Source: Elusimicrobiota bacterium
Lineage (GTDB): Bacteria > Elusimicrobiota > Elusimicrobia > 2-02-FULL-39-32
NCBI GenBank assembly: GCA_023249835.1
Contig: JAHFBY010000001.1
Coordinates: 11,771 to 25,104, forward strand
Direction of reading: 5' to 3'
DNA length: 13,334 nucleotides
Below the pieces are notes generated by a model. The model did no database searches, was not told where the DNA came from, and saw nothing but the letters and a program-made list of their open reading frames with translations. Shown piece after piece: positions 9,537 to 13,334 of this stretch. Each line of letters begins with the position of its first letter. Positions within the stretch are counted from its first letter, which is position 1. The position numbers were made by a program, and so were the translations under genes.

Positions 9537-9548
9537 AGGTTATAACCT
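9537..9548. promoter_or_regulatory. 12-bp perfect palindrome AGGTTATAACCT
   Basis: This uninterrupted palindrome lies between the zinc-ribbon start and the stop of the ArsC-family gene. It is 24 bp upstream of the zinc-ribbon ATG and contains the -10-like words TTATAA/TATAAC. I could not find a correctly spaced -35 on either strand (TTGAAA lies 20 bp from TATAAC on the minus strand). A dimeric repressor site controlling the zinc-ribbon gene is possible but unproven. Confidence 0.3.
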
Positions 9549-9573
9549 GTTTGATGCACAAGAATTTCAAGTC

Positions 9574-9927
9574 TCATGACACAAGACGGGCCCATTCTTC
9601 TTGATTAAAGCCAACGGCTCCGCTTTTGCCGTTAATCATAAAAGGACGCTTGATCAAATTGCCGTTGGACGCGAGTAAATCCAGCGCTTGCGCCTCGCTC
9701 ATTTCGGAGAGCTTGTCCTTGATGCCGAGCGCGCGATAGTCTTGCCCGGACGTATTGAATAATTTTTTAATATCTCCGGTGATGGCCAGCATTTTTTTAA
9801 GCTCTGCCCTGGTCGGCGGCGTTTCCCGAATAGGCACCAGCGTATAATCAACGCCCTTGGCGTCCAAATACTTTTGCGCCTTGCGGCAAGTGCTGCACTT
9901 GGCGTATTCATACATTTTAAATTTCAT
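9574..9927 (-). CDS. ArsC/Spx-family thioredoxin-fold protein
   Basis: Protein of 117 residues, the normal size of the ArsC/Spx/YffB superfamily. An N-terminal beta strand leads to C11-S-T-C14 followed by RKAQKYLD, the CxxC active-site loop and helix. The C-terminal part has LIKRPF (91-96, including the conserved R94-P95) and VGFNQEEW (105-112), typical of the arsC-related group. ArsC members reduce arsenate with glutaredoxin or thioredoxin, while Spx members bind RNA polymerase under thiol stress. The CxxC form resembles the Spx/MgsR and YffB-like branches more than classical plasmid ArsC, so arsenate reduction should not be assumed. The ATG at 9927 is chosen because GAGGAG (9936-9941) sits 8 bases before it; a TTG two codons earlier is too close to that site. 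No arsenic operon genes are visible. Confidence 0.88.
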   Translation of the reverse strand: MKFKMYEYAKCSTCRKAQKYLDAKGVDYTLVPIRETPPTRAELKKMLAITGDIKKLFNTSGQDYRALGIKDKLSEMSEAQALDLLASNGNLIKRPFMINGKSGAVGFNQEEWARLVS

Positions 9928-9935
9928 GGGCAACG

Positions 9936-9941
9936 CTCCTC
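9936..9941 (-). promoter_or_regulatory. Ribosome binding site of the ArsC-family gene
   Basis: GAGGAG on the minus strand, 8 bases before the ATG at 9927. It decides the start against the in-frame TTG at 9933, which would leave only 2 bases of spacing. Confidence 0.75.
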
Positions 9942-9949
9942 ATTTTTAA

Positions 9950-9958
9950 ATTATATCA
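9950..9958 (-). promoter_or_regulatory. Extended -10 promoter of the ArsC-family gene
   Basis: On the minus strand the sequence reads TGATATAAT: a consensus TATAAT (9955 to 9950) preceded by the TGn extension. No good -35 is present, which is normal for extended -10 promoters. Transcription would start near 9943, giving a leader of only about 16 bases that just includes the ribosome binding site. The tight leader is the main reason for caution. Confidence 0.5.
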
Positions 9959-10004
9959 CTTTAGCGGATTAAAGTTGCCGACGGAAGAGATTTTTTACAT
10001 ATTG

Positions 10005-10021
10005 GGGGGACTGTTGCAAAA
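10005..10021. repeat. Possible solo insertion-sequence terminal repeat
   Basis: GGGGGACTGTTGCAAAA contains CTGTTGCAAA, the core shared with terminal inverted repeats of IS6-family elements (from memory, GGCACTGTTGCAAA in IS26). No transposase and no matching inverted copy occur in the window, so at most this is an orphan end. A chance match cannot be excluded. Confidence 0.25.
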
Positions 10022-10125
10022 GTGAGTTAGAAAGAACAATTAACAAACCCAGGATATTCAGTAACCTCAGAACTCCCCCTAGCCCCCTTTTTGCTAAAGC
10101 ACGAGCCCCCTGCGAGGACCGTTTC

Positions 10126-10142
10126 ACGGAGTGAGACTTCGT
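10126..10142. repeat. Short hairpin, 7-bp stem
   Basis: ACGGAGT (10126-10132) pairs with ACTTCGT (10136-10142), with one G-U pair and a 3-base loop. It directly abuts the next hairpin, so the two form a tandem structured element. Confidence 0.4.
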
Positions 10143-10163
10143 CCCCTTTCAGGGGACTGTCCC
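10141..10163. repeat. GGGGAC/GTCCCC hairpin pair with competing arms
   Basis: GTCCCCT (10141-10147) and AGGGGAC (10151-10157) form a perfect 7-bp hairpin with a 3-base loop. The same right arm can instead pair downstream, since GGGAC (10153-10157) and GTCCC (10159-10163) flank a single base. The two structures are mutually exclusive, as in REP-like clusters or attenuators. No gene follows immediately, so a dispersed palindromic repeat is the likelier reading. Confidence 0.5.
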
Positions 10164-10213
10164 TTTCCAAAGAAGAAATAAGGATGGGGACGTCTCCTCC
10201 AGTCCTAAACACC

Positions 10214-10468
10214 AGCGTTATCCTGCCTGCTCTGGAACCCGACGGGCAACTTTGCATGGTCGGCACAAGATGGCACCAGCAGGATCTTTACGGTCATATA
10301 TTGGGTAGTGAAGGTTTTAATCATTGGAAAAAGATCGCGCTTAAAGCTGAGTGGAAAGACGATGAGGGCAGGTAGCAGATACTTTTCCCCGAACGGTTCA
10401 GCGCCGAGAAGCTCAAGCAGATGCGAGAGATGATGGGGATATCCTCAAGCAACAGATGGGAATTCTAG
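10214..10468 (+). pseudogene. Phage terminase large-subunit fragment, interrupted by TAG
   Basis: From about 10214 the plus strand encodes a stretch matching the C-terminal nuclease part of phage terminase large subunits. It has LPALEPDGQL, then MVGTRWHQQDLYGHIL (the characteristic TRWHxxDLxG motif), then an alternating region ending KDDEGR. A TAG follows at 10373-10375. The same frame resumes with QILFPERFSAEKLKQMREMMG, which is the expected next family motif (LWPERFS...L..IR..MG). Homology then fades before a second TAG at 10466-10468. The N-terminal ATPase domain is absent; upstream sequence is repeat-like. This is a decayed prophage relic in which the break is a point nonsense change rather than a frameshift. 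Family assignment rests on motif recognition. Confidence 0.7.
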
Positions 10469-10489
10469 GATTAGAATATTCCTAGGATT
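10465..10489. repeat. CTAGGATT direct repeat at the end of the terminase relic
   Basis: CTAGGATT occurs at 10465-10472 and 10482-10489, with AT-rich sequence between. The second copy lies within a CCTAGG palindrome. It marks the right edge of the terminase homology and might be a remnant of a duplication or junction. Confidence 0.35.
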
Positions 10490-10650
10490 GAAAAAAACTG
10501 GAATCCCTGTTAAAACATCCGTGACATGGGGGTAGATCAAGAGCAAGAGATACGGGGACCTTTTGCGTTCTGAAAAAAGAGAGTCGGGGACTCATGTCCG
10601 GGACATCTGATTTCTTGAAGATGCATGGCAGAAAAAGCCCGCGATTATAA
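10469..10650. other. Non-coding leader of the hydrolase/GAF operon
   Basis: No gene is visible. It contains the CTAGGATT repeat, two GGGGAC words (10554-10559, 10586-10591) and a perfect palindrome (10594-10606). The promoter for the downstream operon is expected here, but I found no well-spaced -35/-10 pair: TTGAAG (10615-10620) is 25 bp from TATAAG (10646-10651). Confidence 0.45.
10594..10606. repeat. Perfect palindrome ATGTCC-G-GGACAT
   Basis: Six-base arms around one central G, preceded by GGGGAC (10586-10591). It shares its GTCC/GGAC words with the hairpin cluster at 10141-10163 on the other side of the terminase relic. It lies 57 bp upstream of the hydrolase ATG, so an operator role is also possible. 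Confidence 0.4.
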
Positions 10651-10657
10651 GAGGTGG
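10651..10657 (+). promoter_or_regulatory. Ribosome binding site of the MBL-fold hydrolase
   Basis: GAGGTGG ends 5 bases before the ATG at 10663. It overlaps the in-frame GTG at 10654, which therefore is unlikely to be the real start. Confidence 0.7.
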
Positions 10658-10662
10658 AGTCC

Positions 10663-11934
10663 ATGAAAATTAAATGCTGGGGGGCAAGAGGATCCGTCCC
10701 TGTTTCCGGGAAAGAGTTTGAAAAGTTCGGCGGGGATACCACTTGCCTTGAAATAAGGACCCAGGACGATGACATCATTATTGTCGATACGGGCACCGGC
10801 GCGAGAAGCCTGGGAAACCAGCTGGTTAAAGAAAAAAAGCGAAGACTTAATATCCTATTCACCCATACCCACTGGGACCACGTTCAGGGATTCCCGTTTT
10901 TTAAACCCATATACTTTCCCGAGACCAGCATCAGAATCTTTGGCTGTCCGTTTTCCAGGGAAAACGTTAAAGAGATGATTGCGCCCCTCCTCGTTCACCC
11001 CTATTTTCCCATCAATTTTGACGATATAAAAGCCGCTGTCGAATACATCGCCATAGGCGAAGATAGTTTTACTATAGGCCCCATGACCATCACCCCCATA
11101 TTTTTAAGCCATCCGAACAAAGGACTGGGATTCAAATTTTCGGAAAATGGCGTATCCTTTGTTTTCATGACGGATAATGAACTTACTTTTGCGCATCCGG
11201 GCGGGCTCGGCCTGGAAGACTATATCGCATTTTGCACGGGATCGGATTTACTGATGCATGATGCCGAATATACTGAAGAGGATTATAAGACATCAAAGGG
11301 GTGGGGGCACAGTGTTTATAAAGATGCACTTCAATTGGCTATTAAAGCGGAGGTGAAACAGTTCGGGCTGTTTCATCATAATCAAAACAGGGTTGACGAT
11401 GATTTGGACGGCATTGTTGAAGACTGCCGCAAGATGCTTAAAGAGCAAAAGCAGGATATAGGGTGCTTTGCAGCTCGTCAGGGCATGGAAATATTCTTGA
11501 GCAAAGATCAGCCTTTCGTAATTTCTGATGAGGACGCTCATGAAAAAGAAGCGGAGTCCGGAGAGGTCCTCGCGCTCAGGAAGAAGCATCAAAAATTGCA
11601 GATTGAGCAAGAAGAGTCTGTTCAAAAAACTGCAGCAAGGGCGAATGATGAAATTTCCCAGCTTAAAAGCACGATAAACGCCCTGCGGAATAAACTTGAA
11701 GAAAAACAGATTGAAAATGAGGGAGGTATACAGCAGGCCAAATCTCTGCTCAGTAACGAGATTATTCAATTAAAAGACACGATCAGCGCGCTGCACGATA
11801 CCATGACGGGCAATATGATAAATTATGAGAAAAAACTGCAGGAAACAAAGCAATCCTTGCAGAGCGAATCCACAGAGCTTAAACAGACGATATCCGCGAT
11901 TAGGGATGAATGGGAGGCCCGCAATGTCAAATGA
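10663..11934 (+). CDS. PhnP-like metallo-beta-lactamase-fold hydrolase with C-terminal coiled coil
   Basis: Protein of 423 residues from the ATG at 10663. Residues 1-285 are an MBL-fold hydrolase of the PhnP-like (COG1235) type: IKCWGARGS at the start, GGDTTC at 23-28, VDTGTG at 41-46, the metal motif H68-x-H70-W-D72-H73, then H150 (LSHP), D171 (MTDNE), D200 (MHDAEYT), H216 (GWGHS) and the HH pair at 238-239. This set fits a two-metal phosphodiesterase. Relatives cleave cyclic phosphodiesters or RNA ends; the substrate here is not shown by sequence. Residues about 290-420 are charged, Ala/Leu/Lys/Glu-rich coiled coil with three copies of an IxQLKxTIxAL unit at 331, 367 and about 403, a 36-residue period. 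No signal peptide is seen, so it is cytoplasmic. The stop overlaps the next gene by 11 bp, so the two are translationally coupled. A role as a cyclic-nucleotide phosphodiesterase opposing the next gene is inferred from context. Confidence 0.88.
   Translation: MKIKCWGARGSVPVSGKEFEKFGGDTTCLEIRTQDDDIIIVDTGTGARSLGNQLVKEKKRRLNILFTHTHWDHVQGFPFFKPIYFPETSIRIFGCPFSRENVKEMIAPLLVHPYFPINFDDIKAAVEYIAIGEDSFTIGPMTITPIFLSHPNKGLGFKFSENGVSFVFMTDNELTFAHPGGLGLEDYIAFCTGSDLLMHDAEYTEEDYKTSKGWGHSVYKDALQLAIKAEVKQFGLFHHNQNRVDDDLDGIVEDCRKMLKEQKQDIGCFAARQGMEIFLSKDQPFVISDEDAHEKEAESGEVLALRKKHQKLQIEQEESVQKTAARANDEISQLKSTINALRNKLEEKQIENEGGIQQAKSLLSNEIIQLKDTISALHDTMTGNMINYEKKLQETKQSLQSESTELKQTISAIRDEWEARNVK
11647..11902 (+). 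repeat. 36-residue coiled-coil repeats inside the MBL-fold protein
   Basis: The units align as DEISQLKSTINAL (residues 329-341), NEIIQLKDTISAL (365-377) and SESTELKQTISAI (401-413), spaced 36 residues (108 bp) apart, with related but divergent DNA. Thirty-six is not a multiple of seven. A mix of heptads and hendecads, rather than a simple left-handed coil, is expected. The repeats suggest internal duplication of an oligomerisation or tethering rod. Confidence 0.6.
11912..11917 (+). promoter_or_regulatory. Ribosome binding site of the GAF protein, inside the hydrolase gene
   Basis: GGGAGG lies 6 bases before the ATG at 11924, within the last codons of the hydrolase. It fixes the start and the 11-bp overlap, supporting coupled translation. 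Confidence 0.8.
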
Positions 11935-13334
11935 GGCTCAGGGTTTAGATCAGAGGCTTCATCACGCCGAAATACTTCTTGATATTTCAAGAAAGGTGGC
12001 TGCCAAAGAGACATTGGACGAGGTCTTAAAGACGCTCGTTGAAATTACGACTACCGAAATAGGCGCGGAACGCGGCAGCCTTTTTTTAAACGACATCAAA
12101 ACGGGCGAGTTGTACTCAAGGTTTTTGCAGGGGAATTTCGAACGCGAGATAAGGATACTGAACCATTCGGGCGTTGCCGGCCATGTCTATACGATCGGCA
12201 AAGGCGTGATCATTCATGACGCTTATCAAAGCGAATTTTTCAACAGGACAGTTGACGAACATACCGGATTTATAACCAAGAGCATCCTCTGCGCTCCCGT
12301 TAAAACAGTCAACGGTCAGATGATAGGCGTTGCCCAGGTCCTCAACAAAAAAGAGGGCGACTTTACCGAGCGGGACTTGAGCCTTTTGGAATCGATGACC
12401 ACTCAGGCTGCCATGGCGCTTCAAACGGCTCAACTCATTGAAAACATGGAATCGTCGCGCAGGCAGGAGCTGAAATTTCTTGAGCTGGTTTCCGATATCA
12501 CCAATGAGCTTAACCTGAATACCCTTCTCCAGAAAGTGATGGGGGAGGCCACAAGAATGTTGAACGCCGAACGCTCGACCCTGTTCTTGAACGACGAAAA
12601 GACAAATGAACTCTGGTCCATGGTGGGGCAGGGTCTTGAAGTGGTGAACATCCGTTTTCCCAACCACCTTGGAATCGCGGGGAACGTTTTTACAACGGGT
12701 CAAACCGTCAATATCCCGTATGCCTACGCCGATTTAAGATTCAATCCGTCTTTTGACAAAAAGACCGGATACTTTACAAGGTCAATTCTTTGCGTTCCGG
12801 TGGTCAATAAAAAAGGCAGGACGATCGGCGTCACGCAGGTTTTGAATAAAAAGGGCGGTCTCTTTACAAACGAAGACGAGTCCCGCTTGAAGGCGTTTAC
12901 GGCTCAGGTGTCGATCGCGCTTGAAAACGCAAAACTCTTTAACGATGTTCAGAATATGAAAAACTACAGCGAAAGCATGCTTGAGAGCATGTCTAACGGG
13001 GTCATTACCCTGGACGAAGACGGCAAAATGATGACTTGCAACAGGGCGGCCCGGCAGATTATGGGGGTGAGGGTCGAAGATGTGTTTTCAAAAAAGGCGG
13101 AAGACTATTTCGTTGATACAAACGCGTGGATCGTGCAAAAAATTAAAAAAGTGGGCGAGACTCAAGTTTCAGAAATTTTCATGGACACGGAACTGAAGTT
13201 TTCCAAAGGGGTGCGTTCCGTAAACGTGACGATTCTTCCGCTGTTCAGCGTGGAGAAGAAAAAGCTCGGCACCATGATCATGCTTGAAGATATCTCAAGC
13301 GAGAAACGAATGAAGTCAACCATGTCCAAGTATA
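11924..13334 (+). CDS. GAF-GAF-PAS signalling protein, probable class III adenylate/guanylate cyclase (3' truncated)
   Basis: Open to the window edge, with 470 codons visible. GAF-1 spans about residues 15-172 and GAF-2 about 183-340, similar to each other (GSLFLND/STLFLND, SILCAPV/SILCVPV, GVAQVLNKK/GVTQVLNKK). A PAS domain follows at about 347-457, ending with MLEDISSEKRMKSTMSKY, the linker that in relatives leads into a class III cyclase catalytic domain. GAF-2 has the exact NKXnFX3DE motif (N308, K309, F314, D318, E319) of cyclic-nucleotide-binding GAF domains; GAF-1 has N141, K142, F147, D151 but Leu in place of Glu. Anabaena CyaB1 and CyaB2 share this GAF-GAF-PAS order and are activated by cAMP binding to a GAF domain. 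No membrane segment is visible, so it is cytosolic. The start is supported by GGGAGG 6 bases upstream, and it overlaps the hydrolase gene by 11 bp. The cyclase call is a prediction because the catalytic domain is outside the window; a histidine kinase, GGDEF or PP2C output cannot be excluded. Confidence 0.85.
   Translation, partial: MSNEAQGLDQRLHHAEILLDISRKVAAKETLDEVLKTLVEITTTEIGAERGSLFLNDIKTGELYSRFLQGNFEREIRILNHSGVAGHVYTIGKGVIIHDAYQSEFFNRTVDEHTGFITKSILCAPVKTVNGQMIGVAQVLNKKEGDFTERDLSLLESMTTQAAMALQTAQLIENMESSRRQELKFLELVSDITNELNLNTLLQKVMGEATRMLNAERSTLFLNDEKTNELWSMVGQGLEVVNIRFPNHLGIAGNVFTTGQTVNIPYAYADLRFNPSFDKKTGYFTRSILCVPVVNKKGRTIGVTQVLNKKGGLFTNEDESRLKAFTAQVSIALENAKLFNDVQNMKNYSESMLESMSNGVITLDEDGKMMTCNRAARQIMGVRVEDVFSKKAEDYFVDTNAWIVQKIKKVGETQVSEIFMDTELKFSKGVRSVNVTILPLFSVEKKKLGTMIMLEDISSEKRMKSTMSKY

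Larger units (their letters stand above)
9961..10213. other. Intergenic zone with mobile-element and palindrome debris
   Basis: No intact gene is seen. The stretch holds a possible insertion-sequence end (10005-10021), a C-rich motif CCCCCTAGCCCCC (around 10075-10087) of the kind seen in dispersed intergenic repeats, and a run of hairpins (10126-10197) leading directly into the terminase remnant. Translations in any frame look like noise. Confidence 0.5.

Noticed and set aside
9574..9933. Calling the ArsC-family gene arsenate reductase arsC with a TTG start at 9933
   Set aside because: No other arsenic genes are present and the CxxC form fits Spx/YffB-like branches as well. The ribosome binding site spacing favours ATG at 9927.
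10027..10266. Minus-strand ORF of 79 codons across the hairpin cluster
   Set aside because: Its translation is simply the repeat-like palindromic DNA and the antisense of the terminase relic. It has no ribosome binding site and no recognisable domain.
10075..10606. CRISPR array suggested by recurring short words
   Set aside because: The words are only 6-7 bases, unevenly spaced and palindromic. There is no repeat-spacer regularity and no cas gene.
10626..10642. Possible sigma-54 promoter (TGGCAG ... GC) before the hydrolase gene
   Set aside because: The GG and GC elements are separated by 12 bases rather than the required 10, and the -12 TTGC is absent.

Overview
The window reads as chromosomal DNA of a Gram-negative, poorly sampled bacterium. 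The evidence is a full-length cyclic beta-1,2-glucan synthase, which implies a periplasm, and a GAF-GAF-PAS signalling protein of the type found in Cyanobacteria, Desulfobacterota and candidate phyla. I cannot fix the phylum from sequence alone; Omnitrophota or a deltaproteobacterial relative is a guess. Two compositional styles are visible. The glucan synthase is GC-rich, with CGC/CGG arginine and ATT isoleucine codons. The genes from about 10650 onward are AT-richer and use many ATA, AGG/AGA and AAA codons.

Layout. Positions 1-123 are a leader containing a perfect 8-bp inverted repeat. Positions 124-8943 hold one giant plus-strand gene for a 2939-residue NdvB/ChvB-type synthase, with GT84 glycosyltransferase, membrane clusters, a cyclisation (glycoamylase-like) domain, two beta-sandwich regions and a GH94 phosphorylase domain. 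Positions 8944-9960 are loosely packed. They hold a doubtful plus-strand ORF, a 60-residue minus-strand zinc-ribbon-like protein, a 12-bp palindrome, and a minus-strand ArsC/Spx-family thioredoxin-fold gene with its own ribosome binding site and extended -10 promoter. Positions 9961-10650 are a decayed intergenic zone. It holds a possible lone insertion-sequence end, clustered GGGGAC/GTCCCC palindromes and a fragment of a phage terminase large subunit broken by an in-frame TAG.

From 10663 to the right edge runs a two-gene translationally coupled unit. The first gene is a PhnP-like metallo-beta-lactamase-fold hydrolase with a C-terminal coiled coil built from 36-residue repeats. The second, overlapping by 11 bp and cut by the window edge, is a GAF-GAF-PAS protein. 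It has the domain order of the cyanobacterial adenylate cyclases CyaB1/CyaB2, and its second GAF domain carries the NKXnFX3DE signature of cyclic-nucleotide-binding GAF domains. The most attractive hypothesis here is that this pair forms a local cyclic-nucleotide circuit, with the cyclase (catalytic domain predicted beyond the edge) and a candidate phosphodiesterase made together. The glucan synthase appears to be a separate transcription unit. No exporter gene (ndvA-type) is visible beside it.
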